13,759 nt of DNA. Source: JANMZR01 sp031383555. Lineage in GTDB: Bacteria > Bacteroidota > Bacteroidia > Cytophagales > Spirosomataceae. A model generated the notes under the pieces. That model was not told the DNA's origin. It worked only from the letters and a program-made list of their open reading frames with translations, and searched no databases. The translations under genes and the position numbers were made by a program. Position 1 is the first letter of the stretch, and each line of letters begins with the position of its first letter. Location of the stretch: assembly GCA_031383555.1 (NCBI GenBank), contig JANMZR010000153.1, forward strand, positions 1 through 13,759, given 5' to 3'. This document shows, in pieces, positions 1 to 7,290 of this stretch.

Positions 1-32
1 ATTTTATAAATAAAAATCGAAATATTAAATAA

Positions 33-1049
33 ATGGAATTAAAAGAAAGAATAGAGGCATTTTCAAAATTGGGTGATTTATTAAGGTCAACTTACGGCCA
101 ACAACTTATAGAAGATTGGGCAGAAAAGGCACATCAAAAAAATAATTGGTTTATACCTCAAAATGTAAGTCTAGCGATAAACTCAATTGCCAATTTTTTC
201 CTAAAAAAAGAAGATTTGCAAAACTGGCTTGATAAATACAATATTTCTGATAATAAACCTAAAAAAATAGGTGTGATAATGGCTGGAAACATTCCCTTGG
301 TTGGTTTTCATGATGCTTTGGCTGTGTTAATTTCGGGTAATATTTTATTTGCAAAATTGAGCTCGCAGGATGATTATTTGATAAAAGAACTATTTAAACA
401 ACTTATTATTTTAGAACCAGCATTTGAATCACATATAATTTATACTGAAAAAATGAATGATGCGGAGGCAATTATAGCCACGGGAAGTGACAATTCATCT
501 AATTATTTTGAATTTTACTTTAAGCATATTCCAAATATTATTCGGAGAAATAGAACGGCAGTTGCAGTTTTAAATGGAAATGAATCGGATGAAACTTTAC
601 AAAAACTAGGTACTGATATTTTACACTATTATGGTTTGGGTTGCCGTAATGTTTCCAAAATATTTGTAAATGAAGCATTTAAGCCTGATTCTTTATATGA
701 AAATATAGAGGCTTTAGGTAGTGTAATGCTCAATCATAAGTATAAAAACAATTATGATTATAATCGTTCAGTACTTTTGGTTAACCAAACAAAACATTTC
801 GACAATAATTTTTTGATATTGAAAGAATCTGAGGAATTGGTTTCACCGATCTCTGTTGTGTTTTTTGAAAAATACAGTTCACTAATTGATTTAGAACAAA
901 AAATAAATAAATATCTAAATAAAATCCAATGTATAGTATCCGAAAATGCCTGGTATTTAGGTAGTTTATCAATTGGAAAGGCACAAAATCCAGGTTTATT
1001 TGACTATGCCGATGGAGTAGATACGATGGAATTTTTAACTAGCTTTTAA
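33..1049 (+). CDS. acyl-CoA reductase, LuxC-like (aldehyde dehydrogenase superfamily)
   Basis: A 338-residue cytoplasmic protein without signal peptide or membrane segment. It matches the short LuxC-like acyl-CoA reductases common in Bacteroidota, which are thought to reduce an acyl-CoA or acyl thioester to the aldehyde with NAD(P)H. Visible support: a motif GNIPLVGFHD near residues 85-95, in the nucleotide-binding half, and GLGCRNVS with Cys204, which fits the catalytic nucleophile of the aldehyde dehydrogenase fold. The C-terminus GVDTMEFLTSF is typical of full-length members, so the gene appears complete. The ATG at 33 is the first start after an AT-rich upstream stretch that is cut by the window edge, so its promoter cannot be judged. 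It converges on the E2 gene with a 21-base gap and no obvious terminator hairpin. The physiological substrate is unknown. Confidence 0.85.
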   Translation: MELKERIEAFSKLGDLLRSTYGQQLIEDWAEKAHQKNNWFIPQNVSLAINSIANFFLKKEDLQNWLDKYNISDNKPKKIGVIMAGNIPLVGFHDALAVLISGNILFAKLSSQDDYLIKELFKQLIILEPAFESHIIYTEKMNDAEAIIATGSDNSSNYFEFYFKHIPNIIRRNRTAVAVLNGNESDETLQKLGTDILHYYGLGCRNVSKIFVNEAFKPDSLYENIEALGSVMLNHKYKNNYDYNRSVLLVNQTKHFDNNFLILKESEELVSPISVVFFEKYSSLIDLEQKINKYLNKIQCIVSENAWYLGSLSIGKAQNPGLFDYADGVDTMEFLTSF

Positions 1050-1070
1050 AGATATTGTGAAATGTAAAGA

Positions 1071-2354
1071 TTACGACCGTAACTCCTTATCTCCATCAAA
1101 TTTTTCTAATAAATCGGCCACTTTTTTAACGAATTGGCCACCCAAAGAGCCGTCCACAACACGGTGGTCATAGCTATGCGAAATGTACATTTTTTGCCGA
1201 ATAGCTATAGTATCGCCTTCAATAGTTTGTACAACTGAAGGTGTTTTTATGATAGCGCCAAAAGCCATAATAGCTACTTGAGGTTGCACAATGATAGGAG
1301 TGCCCATAATATTGCCAAATGTACCTATGTTTGAAACAGTATAAGTTCCACCCTCCAAGTCTTCAGGCTTAAGCTTATTTTCTCTACCTCTTTTTGTAAG
1401 GTCATTCACATATTTTGTTATTTCAATTAGGCTCATATTATTTGCATTTGGAATATTTGGCACCACCAAATTTCCATTTGACAAAGCAACAGCCATACCA
1501 ATATTTATGCTTCCTTTTTTAACTATCGTATTACCATCAACCTGCACATTTATCATTGGAAATGCTTCAATAGCACGTGCAACTGCCTGCATAAGAATAG
1601 GAGTGAAGGTGATATTTTCACCATAAGTATCTAAAAATGATTTCTTTATGTTATTTCTCCAATTTACGACATCGGTCATATCACATTCAACAAATGATGT
1701 TACATGGGCTGATATTTCAAGGCTAGATGTCATTCGGTTGGCAATCATGGTTCGCATGCGATCCATCGGTATTACTTCATCATTGTCTTCAATTTTTACT
1801 TGTGTTTTTACAATTGTTTTAGGTTTTTGCAGGATGTTTTTTCCTGTTTTTAAAAACAAATTAACGTCATCTTTTGTAACTCGTTGATCTAAACCAGTTC
1901 CAATAATAATATCTAAATCAACTTGCTTAATGCCTTCTGCTTTTGCGATATTAAGTACAAGAGGCGAGTAAAACCTATCAGCCGATTTTTGTAAAGTAGC
2001 AAATTGTGTTGGTTTAGGAAGTATGGCCTCTGTTAATATTCCAATTTCAGTTAACTCTTCAGCCGGTTCTTCTACATGCTTTCCGTTGCTTGACACTGGT
2101 AAAATATCTATGGAGTTACTCATAATCAGGCAAATTGGCTTTCCTATTTCTGCAATTTGACCTTCCTTTATTAATATTTGATGCAAAACTCCAGAATGGC
2201 TAGCGGGTACTTCTGTATCTATTTTGTCGGTGGCTACCTCCAAAAGAGAATCGTCAACAGTAATATTTTCCCCGACTTTTTTAAGCCAAGTAAGTACTGT
2301 TGCTTCCATTATACTTTCGCCCATTTTGGGCATCAACATCTCTACTATTGGCAT
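1071..2354 (-). CDS. 2-oxoacid dehydrogenase E2 component (dihydrolipoamide acyltransferase)
   Basis: 427 residues with the full E2 layout. The N-terminal lipoyl domain (about 1-78) has the lipoylation site EVATDKIDTEVPAS with Lys44. A Pro/Glu-rich linker follows, then a peripheral subunit-binding domain (about 129-166, SPLVLNIAKAEGI to VTKDDV) that docks E1 or E3. The C-terminal catalytic domain (about 190-427) ends with HRVVDG, giving the His397/Asp401 acyltransfer pair. It transfers an acyl group from E1 to coenzyme A. One lipoyl domain and the overall style resemble the branched-chain/generic E2 of Bacteroidota rather than the larger PDH E2, but no E1 or E3 gene is nearby, so the substrate (pyruvate, 2-oxoglutarate or branched-chain oxoacid) stays open. 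It starts 3 bases after the cinA stop, so the two genes are surely co-transcribed. Confidence 0.92.
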   Translation of the reverse strand: MPIVEMLMPKMGESIMEATVLTWLKKVGENITVDDSLLEVATDKIDTEVPASHSGVLHQILIKEGQIAEIGKPICLIMSNSIDILPVSSNGKHVEEPAEELTEIGILTEAILPKPTQFATLQKSADRFYSPLVLNIAKAEGIKQVDLDIIIGTGLDQRVTKDDVNLFLKTGKNILQKPKTIVKTQVKIEDNDEVIPMDRMRTMIANRMTSSLEISAHVTSFVECDMTDVVNWRNNIKKSFLDTYGENITFTPILMQAVARAIEAFPMINVQVDGNTIVKKGSINIGMAVALSNGNLVVPNIPNANNMSLIEITKYVNDLTKRGRENKLKPEDLEGGTYTVSNIGTFGNIMGTPIIVQPQVAIMAFGAIIKTPSVVQTIEGDTIAIRQKMYISHSYDHRVVDGSLGGQFVKKVADLLEKFDGDKELRS

Positions 2355-2357
2355 ATT

Positions 2358-3620
2358 TTAAAGTTGGGCTTCGTTGAGAAGGAATTTCCTCAACAAATTT
2401 AACAGATTTAAAGCGGAAATATGAATATTTTGTTCTCGAGAACCTCCCAATTGTAATTTTTTTGTAATTATTTCATTTTCAGTAGCTAGGGCAATCCAAA
2501 CGGTACCAACAGGTTTTTCAGCTGTACCCCCTGTTGGTCCAGCAATTCCACTAGTAGCTAGGCCAATATCGGTTTTTAGTTTTTTACGAACGCCATTCGC
2601 CATTTGCTTAATGGTTTCTTCTGAAACGGCGCCAAATTTTTCCAAAATCTCAGTTTCTACTCCCAGGAGTTCATGTTTTATTTCATTGGTATAAGATATA
2701 ATTCCACCCATAAAATATTCGGAACTCCCTGATATTGAGGTAAATAAATGACCTAAGTAACCTCCCGTACAGCTTTCTGCTACAGAAATACTCATTTTTT
2801 TATCAATCAATAATTTTCCTACAACTGGCGAAATTTTATCATTGTCATAACCGAAAATGTATTGCGGAATTATTTTTTTAAGTTTTTCTATTTCCTTTCC
2901 AGCTTCATGTACTAACTCATCATAATTGTTTCCAGTGCAAGTGAGTCGAAGTTTCAATTCACCTAAAGACGGTAAATAGGCCAATTTAATATTTTGAGGC
3001 AGGTTGTCTTCCCAATCGGCAATGAGTTCAGCCATGAAAGACTCCCCAAGGCCAATAGTTTTTATAATTTTATGGTAAATTATTGGAGTTGCAAAATCCT
3101 TTTTTAAAGCGGGTAATATTTGGTCAGTCATGATGCCTTTCATTTCATAAGGCACACCTGGCATTGAAATGTAAATAGTATTATTCTCGTCAAACCACAT
3201 GCAAGGTGCTGTGCCATAAGTATTTGGTATATATTTACTGTTTTTTGGAAGATGAGCCTGAAGCAAATTGAGGCCAGTTAACTCTCGTCCTCTTTTTTTG
3301 AAAAATAGGGATACTTCATCAAAAGCATTCTGATTCAACTCTAATTCGGTATCGAAATATTTGCAAAATGTTTTCTTTGTAATATCGTCTTTTGTGGGGC
3401 CTAGTCCGCCTGTAACCAATACAATATCAGCTCGTTTTGTGGCTTCTTTTAGTACCTCCAGTATTTCAGATTCTACATCTCCAACCGATGACCGTCTTAT
3501 TGTTTTTATTCCAATATCACTTAATACGGACCCAATCCAGCTCGAATTAGTGTCAATAATTTGCCCATAAAGTATTTCATCGCCAATGGTGATAATTTCC
3601 GCAGTGACTGCTTTCTGCAT
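2358..3620 (-). CDS. cinA: CinA: MoaB-like domain plus nicotinamide-nucleotide amidohydrolase (PncC) domain
   Basis: 420 residues, the usual length of two-domain CinA. The N-terminal MoaB/MogA-like (COG1058) domain shows IITIGDEILYGQIIDTN (residues 9-25), TGGLGPTKDD (70-79) and ISMPGVPYEMKG. In characterised relatives this domain has ADP-ribose pyrophosphatase activity. The C-terminal CinA/PncC domain shows SVAESCTGGYLGHLFTSISG, with the catalytic Ser region, and GIAGPTGGTAEKPVGTVWIA; it deamidates NMN to nicotinic acid mononucleotide in pyridine-nucleotide salvage. Many genomes label it competence/damage-inducible, but the enzymology of the family is the safer description. It is the first gene of a two-gene unit with the E2 gene and is read from the promoter-like element at 3669-3676, divergent from the lipoprotein gene at 3716. 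Confidence 0.95.
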   Translation of the reverse strand: MQKAVTAEIITIGDEILYGQIIDTNSSWIGSVLSDIGIKTIRRSSVGDVESEILEVLKEATKRADIVLVTGGLGPTKDDITKKTFCKYFDTELELNQNAFDEVSLFFKKRGRELTGLNLLQAHLPKNSKYIPNTYGTAPCMWFDENNTIYISMPGVPYEMKGIMTDQILPALKKDFATPIIYHKIIKTIGLGESFMAELIADWEDNLPQNIKLAYLPSLGELKLRLTCTGNNYDELVHEAGKEIEKLKKIIPQYIFGYDNDKISPVVGKLLIDKKMSISVAESCTGGYLGHLFTSISGSSEYFMGGIISYTNEIKHELLGVETEILEKFGAVSEETIKQMANGVRKKLKTDIGLATSGIAGPTGGTAEKPVGTVWIALATENEIITKKLQLGGSREQNIHISALNLLNLLRKFLLNEAQL

Positions 3621-3668
3621 AATTGTATACTATTTTGTAATTATTAATTTATAATTTCGTTAGAACTA

Positions 3669-3676
3669 CAAAAGTA
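3669..3676 (-). promoter_or_regulatory. Bacteroidota -7 box for cinA-E2
   Basis: On the minus strand this reads TACTTTTG, an exact match to the Bacteroidota -7 consensus TAnnTTTG, 49 bases upstream of the cinA ATG. No good TTG/TTTG -33 box is visible at the usual spacing, so it is a half-supported promoter. The assignment rests on consensus and position only. Confidence 0.45.
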
Positions 3677-3715
3677 TTTAAAAAGCTTAATAATTTTTTA
3701 ACACATTACTAAAAT

Positions 3716-4453
3716 ATGAAAATTCGAAAATTACTTTCAATACAATTTCACAATTCAAAAATGGCCTTATTTCTTTCAATTAGCTTATTTTTAAGTAGTT
3801 GTGCAACCTTGTCATCGGTTATTTCAGGTGCTACGGGTGGGGCACTAACTTCTGAAGAAATCGGTCGTGGCCTAAAGGAAGCGCTTACAGTTGGTATTAA
3901 TAATTCGTCTGCAAAAGCATCAGCAATAGATGGTTACCTTGGAAATAGCCTAATAAAATTACTTTTTCCACCTGAGGCTCAGAAAATTGAGTCGAGATTA
4001 AGAAGCATTGGCTTGGGCAATGAATGCGATAAATTTATTACAGCACTTAACCGTGGTGCAGAAGATGCGGCCAAGTTTGCAGCGCCAATTTTCATTGATG
4101 CCATCACGAAAATGACTATTCAAGATGCATTGGGCATATTGAAAGGTGATAAAGATGCTGCCACACAGTATTTGAAAAGAACTTCAACACAGGCTTTGAT
4201 CGGCGCATTTTCACCTGTAATTGTTTCAAGTTTGGAGAAAACCAATGCTACCAAATATTATGGCGACGTGGTGAATTTGTATAATAAAATACCTTTGGTA
4301 AACAAACTCAACCCTGATTTGAAGGAATATGCAACCAATAAAGCAGTTGATGGTTTGTTCCAATTGGTAGCGCTAGAAGAAGCTAAAATCCGAGAAGACC
4401 CTCTAGCCCGTGTGAGCGATTTGTTGAAAAGAGTATTTGGTGGGAATGCTTAA
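3716..4453 (+). CDS. DUF4197 family lipoprotein
   Basis: 245 residues. The N-terminus has basic residues, a hydrophobic stretch and a lipobox LFLSSC with Cys29 as the lipidated residue, so the mature protein should be anchored in a membrane facing the periplasm. The rest (about 40-240) matches the helical DUF4197 family: EIGRGLKEALTVGINN, then LFPPEAQKIESRLRSIGLG, then FAAPIFIDAITKMTIQDALGIL and a C-terminal LFQLVALEEAKIR. The family's function is unknown. An internal Met16 would also leave a signal peptide, but the upstream start carries the charged n-region and is preferred. The gene stands alone, divergent from cinA, and is followed by a GC-rich repeat and a strong terminator. Confidence 0.88.
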   Translation: MKIRKLLSIQFHNSKMALFLSISLFLSSCATLSSVISGATGGALTSEEIGRGLKEALTVGINNSSAKASAIDGYLGNSLIKLLFPPEAQKIESRLRSIGLGNECDKFITALNRGAEDAAKFAAPIFIDAITKMTIQDALGILKGDKDAATQYLKRTSTQALIGAFSPVIVSSLEKTNATKYYGDVVNLYNKIPLVNKLNPDLKEYATNKAVDGLFQLVALEEAKIREDPLARVSDLLKRVFGGNA

Positions 4454-4464
4454 ATTCTTTTTTT

Positions 4465-4586
4465 GGGCGTGCCCCCAGCCCGGCTGTGCCAGGGGCGGGG
4501 TCAAGCTGTACGCTCCTAATCTTTTTGCACGATTAAAATCAGGGCAAAAAGTATTTCCGCTTCCATCCTTCACTCATGGCACTCAT
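4465..4586. repeat. GC-rich interspersed repeat (REP/MITE-like, Bacteroidota type)
   Basis: A roughly 120-base GC-rich island in AT-rich DNA, starting GGGCGTGCCCCC. Visible structure: GCCCC (4471-4475) pairs with GGGGC (4492-4496) around an inner CAGCC/GGCTG hairpin (4476-4486). A second hairpin has perfect 8-base arms CTTTTTGC (4521-4528) and GCAAAAAG (4544-4551). The pattern (GGGCG, then a TCAAGCTGTACGCTCC-like block, a TTTTTGC hairpin, CCGCTTCCATCC and CACTCATGGCAC) agrees with a repeat I recall scattered between genes of many Bacteroidota genomes. It lies between the lipoprotein stop and its terminator, so it would be transcribed as a 3' UTR. Copy number cannot be tested inside this window. 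Confidence 0.7.
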
Positions 4587-4623
4587 AAGCCAACCAAATT
4601 TCAAGTTTTGGTTGGCTTTTATA
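4587..4623 (+). terminator. Rho-independent terminator after the DUF4197 gene
   Basis: Perfect 12-base arms AAGCCAACCAAA (4587-4598) and TTTGGTTGGCTT (4607-4618) with an 8-base loop, followed by TTAT and a T-rich stretch. It is flanked by A/T on both sides and could act in both directions. It ends the lipoprotein transcript after the GC-rich repeat. Confidence 0.8.
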
Positions 4624-4643
4624 ATTTTTAAGCCGTAAATTTG
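4612..4643 (+). promoter_or_regulatory. Bacteroidota promoter for gldC and the thioredoxin-like gene
   Basis: TTG at 4612-4614, a 21-base spacer and TAAATTTG at 4636-4643 match the Bacteroidota consensus (TTG, 17-23 bases, TAnnTTTG). The expected start of transcription is near 4650, about 74 bases before the gldC ATG. The -33 box lies inside the 3' arm of the upstream terminator. Confidence 0.5.
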
Positions 4644-4649
4644 CTAAAC

Positions 4650-4680
4650 ATCCAAATGGTAATACATTTGGATTTTTTTT
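4650..4680 (+). terminator. Terminator-shaped hairpin in the gldC leader
   Basis: Arms ATCCAAATG (4650-4658) and CATTTGGAT (4665-4673), a 6-base loop and a run of eight T (4673-4680) form a canonical intrinsic terminator. It could be a second, tandem terminator for the upstream lipoprotein transcript. Because the predicted gldC start point is at about 4650, it may instead sit at the very 5' end of the gldC RNA as an attenuator or stabilising hairpin. Confidence 0.65.
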
Positions 4681-4723
4681 GAGTGATTTGGATGCTCAAA
4701 ATTTATCCATTTAATTGTAATAA

Positions 4724-5071
4724 ATGAAAAAATCAGAAATAAATTTTAGAATAGAATTAGACGAGAATAGTATTCCCGACAAAATATTTTGGGACGCTAC
4801 TGACAACCCTAATGAAGGCTTAGGAGATACTAGGGCCATTTCTGTGAATGTTTGGGATCATTACCATAAAGGAACTTTGAGCCTTCCTTTGTGGACGAAA
4901 GACATGGAAGTACATGAAATGAAACGCTTTTTTATTGAGGTAATTGGCTCATCTGCTGATACTTTGCGTAATGCAACAGGTGACGACGCAATGGCCAATT
5001 CAATTGATGAGCTTTGTGTTAAACTCACTAAAAATTTACAAGAAGAAATGAAAGCAGCTCAAGTGAAATGA
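4724..5071 (+). CDS. gldC: gliding motility protein GldC
   Basis: 115 residues, close to the usual GldC length. It shows the family pattern: an N-terminal KSEINFRIELDENSIPDKIFWDATD, a central ISVNVWD then LSLPLWTKDMEVHEMKRFF, then SADTLRNATGDDAMANSI. No signal peptide is present. GldC is a small soluble accessory protein of Bacteroidota gliding: in Flavobacterium johnsoniae its loss weakens rather than abolishes movement. Here gldB, its usual partner, is not adjacent. Instead gldC heads a two-gene unit with a thioredoxin-fold protein 17 bases downstream. Many non-gliding Bacteroidota also keep gldC, so the gene alone does not prove motility. Confidence 0.88.
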   Translation: MKKSEINFRIELDENSIPDKIFWDATDNPNEGLGDTRAISVNVWDHYHKGTLSLPLWTKDMEVHEMKRFFIEVIGSSADTLRNATGDDAMANSIDELCVKLTKNLQEEMKAAQVK

Positions 5072-5088
5072 TAAATTGAAAAAGATAA

Positions 5089-6117
5089 ATGATAAATTTT
5101 AAAAAATATTTAATTTTACTTCTTTGTGTTTCATTTTGTTATGACTTAGTGTCACAAACGGCTTTTTTGAAAAATGGTAATTTACGCACAGTTTTTGAGC
5201 AAGCCAAGGCGCAGAATAAGCCTGTTTTTATAGAAGCGTTTTCACCAGAATGCCATATTTGTCAAGCCTTTAAGCCCACCTTTTCGCAGAAAATTGTAGG
5301 TGATTTTTATAATAAATATTTTGTTTCGTATCAATTGGATATAGACACAGACGAAGCACGTGGCTTTTTTGGCAAACAAAATATTTGGCTTCCATCCATC
5401 CCAACCTTATTGTTTTTTGATAAGAATGTGAAATTGCAACACATCGCTGTTATGAGCGAGAATAGAAATAATGCAACTGTCCTTAATGATGCAGCTAAAA
5501 TAGCACTTGATGCTAATAGCCGTACATCAAATTATAAAGCAAAATTTGCAGCAGGAGAGAGGTCGTCCAATTTTTTAATAGAGCATGCTTTAATGGCTCG
5601 CTATCAGAAGGATTCGGTTACAAACTTTATAGCGCTGCAGGCTTATTTTAAAACACAAAAACCAGCAGATTTGGTCAACTCTATTAATTTATTAGTTTTA
5701 GAAAAAGCAGTTTTAGATATCGATACGGATATGTTTAATTATTTCATTAACAATTTGCCCAAATATTATTCAAAAAAGGAAAAAGCCAAGGTAAATGCAA
5801 TCGCTGAAAATATTTTAATGTTTAGCTTGTACAGCAGTAAAGGTCAGCAATATAGTGCTGCAAAAATTGGACAATTAAAGTTGAAGTTGGCAAAAATTGG
5901 AATTGATGCCAAGTCAATTGCAGGCCGAGTTTGGATGCAAGAAGCAACAGCTTATTTTAGAGAAAAGCAATATCAAAAAGCAATGTCGGTAATTGAGAAT
6001 AGAGTGAAAGGGCTAAAAGTGGGCCGTGAAGAGGGGCAGTATTTATGCAAATTTGTAAGGACTCACACGGCTGATAAAACTTCAATTATGAGTGCTGAGA
6101 AATGGTGTAAATTATAG
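5089..6117 (+). CDS. exported thioredoxin-fold protein with C-terminal helical region
   Basis: 342 residues. Residues 1-23 (two Lys, a hydrophobic core, ending LVSQ) look like a Sec signal peptide, so the protein acts in the periplasm or outside. Residues about 30-145 form a thioredoxin-like domain: PVFIEAFSPECHICQAF carries the redox pair Cys55-His-Ile-Cys58, and SIPT (Pro105) matches the cis-proline loop next to the active site. The remaining ~195 residues are helix-rich and include a TPR-like piece (AYFREKQYQKAMSVIENRV), probably for partner binding. It is likely a thiol:disulfide oxidoreductase or reductase of unknown substrate. It follows gldC by 17 bases and converges on the YjbR-like gene with only 4 bases between stops. 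Confidence 0.8.
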   Translation: MINFKKYLILLLCVSFCYDLVSQTAFLKNGNLRTVFEQAKAQNKPVFIEAFSPECHICQAFKPTFSQKIVGDFYNKYFVSYQLDIDTDEARGFFGKQNIWLPSIPTLLFFDKNVKLQHIAVMSENRNNATVLNDAAKIALDANSRTSNYKAKFAAGERSSNFLIEHALMARYQKDSVTNFIALQAYFKTQKPADLVNSINLLVLEKAVLDIDTDMFNYFINNLPKYYSKKEKAKVNAIAENILMFSLYSSKGQQYSAAKIGQLKLKLAKIGIDAKSIAGRVWMQEATAYFREKQYQKAMSVIENRVKGLKVGREEGQYLCKFVRTHTADKTSIMSAEKWCKL

Positions 6118-6121
6118 ATTA

Positions 6122-6472
6122 TCAGCTTATTAACAATTCTTTTTGCTTCTTATTTAGACTTTCTTTTATAATTTCGTAAGAATGATCCACTAAAGTTTTT
6201 ACAAGATTGCTTGGGGCCCTTTCAGCAATAACCGTGTTCCAATGTGTTTTATTCATATGATAGCCCGGAATAATAAAATCGTATTGCTCCCTCAATTCAA
6301 TCGCATAATCAGGTTCGCATTTTAAATTAATTCGACATTCATCTGAATCAAGGCCTGTAAGACCAAATATTTTACCAGCTATTCTAAAAACCAAAGTATC
6401 GGGGCCAAAAGGAGTATCTTCAGTGCAAAATTCCTTTGATAAGCAATAATCTCTGAGTTCTTCTAAAGACAT
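6122..6472 (-). CDS. MmcQ/YjbR family protein
   Basis: 116 residues, normal for the family. Diagnostic features: N-terminal LEELRDYCLSK, then DTPFGPDTLVFRIAGKIFGL, INLKCEPDYAIELREQY, and GYHMNKTHWNTVI, the conserved His/Trp segment. YjbR-like proteins have a CyaY-like fold and are often called DNA-binding, but no biochemical role is firmly established. It begins 8 bases after the ParE-type toxin gene and may be the third gene of that transcript; such spacing can also be accidental. Confidence 0.88.
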   Translation of the reverse strand: MSLEELRDYCLSKEFCTEDTPFGPDTLVFRIAGKIFGLTGLDSDECRINLKCEPDYAIELREQYDFIIPGYHMNKTHWNTVIAERAPSNLVKTLVDHSYEIIKESLNKKQKELLIS

Positions 6473-6480
6473 ATTTGGAA

Positions 6481-6777
6481 TTAAAAATTTCGCAAAAGTA
6501 AATCTCTTGAAGAATGATGAACATATAAAATATGAACTTCATTTTCATCTATTATTTTATAAATTATCCTATAATTACCTTCAACAATTTCTCTAATTTC
6601 ATAACGATTTAATTCAATAAGCATTTTACCGATTTCTAAATTGGATTTAATAATTTGTGTATGAGAAATTATTCTTTGGATTTGTAGTTTGGCATACCGC
6701 TTTGAATCATTAGCAATAAATTCATAAATTTCTTTCAAATCTGATTTTGAAGAAACTAGCCATTTTATTTGAACCAT
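6481..6777 (-). CDS. RelE/ParE superfamily toxin
   Basis: 98 residues with the ParE/RelE pattern: an N-terminal strand VQIKWLVSSKSDLKEIYEFIA, a central helical part, and the C-terminal block YRIIYKIIDENEVHILYVHHSSRDL (starting at residue 69, given here as the family fingerprint of paired strands with a final Arg-Asp). Relatives either poison gyrase (ParE) or cleave mRNA at the ribosome (RelE); the sequence alone does not decide which. Its ATG overlaps the end of the antitoxin gene by 13 bases, the usual translational coupling in toxin-antitoxin pairs, with the antitoxin first. Confidence 0.87.
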   Translation of the reverse strand: MVQIKWLVSSKSDLKEIYEFIANDSKRYAKLQIQRIISHTQIIKSNLEIGKMLIELNRYEIREIVEGNYRIIYKIIDENEVHILYVHHSSRDLLLRNF

Positions 6778-6947
6778 GAATTAATTTCTAAGGAAAGTTC
6801 CTCTTCAGTAATGGTATTACCATTTTCTGATTCTAAAATTCTATTTTCAAGTTTTTCAATAAAAATAAGTTTATCTACTAAATCATCTATAGAAAATTTG
6901 TCGGGAAACTGTTCAATTTGGATTTTGAGCAATTCTTTTGTTATCAT
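6765..6947 (-). CDS. antitoxin of the ParE-type pair
   Basis: 60 residues, acidic, ending SLEINSWFK. The mid-section SIDDLVDKLIFIEKLENRILESENGN followed by TITEEEL matches the short antitoxins found before ParE-type toxins in Bacteroidota, in which the C-terminal EEL...W(F/K) segment wraps the toxin. No clear DNA-binding fold can be assigned by eye. The gene precedes and overlaps the toxin gene by 13 bases. Confidence 0.8.
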   Translation of the reverse strand: MITKELLKIQIEQFPDKFSIDDLVDKLIFIEKLENRILESENGNTITEEELSLEINSWFK

Positions 6948-6948
6948 T

Positions 6949-6970
6949 ATCTTGATAATTGATTAAAGAT
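6949..6970. promoter_or_regulatory. possible autoregulatory operator of the toxin-antitoxin pair
   Basis: ATCTT (6949-6953) and AAGAT (6966-6970) form an interrupted inverted repeat immediately upstream of the antitoxin ATG. Between the arms lie TGATAA and TTGATTA-like half sites. Toxin-antitoxin pairs are usually self-repressed from such sites; the match here is only partial. Confidence 0.25.
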
Positions 6971-6982
6971 TTTGTAAATATA

Positions 6983-7174
6983 CTAATACCTTGTAAAATA
7001 CCGATAAACCAGCACAATCAATGCTACCAAAAACATCATTATTGATATTTTATTAATCCCGTGCATCATGCGTAAGTTAATATTTGTTGGTTTATTTGGA
7101 TCTGGCTTTTGAAAAACCCTTATGAAGTAACTAAATGCTTCACCTAATTTAAACTGCTCTTTTAATCTGGACAT
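6983..7174 (-). CDS. small single-pass membrane protein (DUF6728-like)
   Basis: 63 residues. A cytoplasmic-looking N-terminus (MSRLKEQFKLGEAFSYFIRVFQK, given as its first residues) is followed by NLRMMHGINKISIMMFLVALIVLVYRYF with one membrane helix near residues 44-60. The motif NLRMMHGINKISI and the size resemble a small Bacteroidota family that I recall as DUF6728, of unknown function. It lies 143 bases after ispG and 35 bases before the antitoxin gene. Its upstream DNA holds a heptamer repeat array and no consensus promoter that I can defend. Confidence 0.7.
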   Translation of the reverse strand: MSRLKEQFKLGEAFSYFIRVFQKPDPNKPTNINLRMMHGINKISIMMFLVALIVLVYRYFTRY

Positions 7175-7200
7175 AATTATATTTAGTTTGTTAATTATTG

Positions 7201-7235
7201 TTTGTTGTTTATTGTTTAATGTTTGATGTTTATGG
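7201..7235. repeat. degenerate 7-base tandem repeat array, copy 1
   Basis: Five adjacent units of exactly 7 bases: TTTGTTG, TTTATTG, TTTAATG, TTTGATG, TTTATGG. It lies just upstream of the 63-residue membrane protein gene. Together with the array at 7291-7325 and a central hairpin AAATACA/TGTATTT (7249-7255 and 7259-7265) it makes a partly symmetric intergenic element. Confidence 0.65.
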
Positions 7236-7290
7236 ATTATGACAGTTGAAATACAATCTGTATTTAATAGAAGCTATACAAAACTTCACA

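Noticed and set aside
4437..4631. 64-codon plus-strand ORF overlapping the lipoprotein gene end
   Set aside because: It is a reading of the GC-rich repeat and the terminator hairpin, overlaps the lipoprotein stop, and has no protein-like domain; the hairpins explain the sequence.
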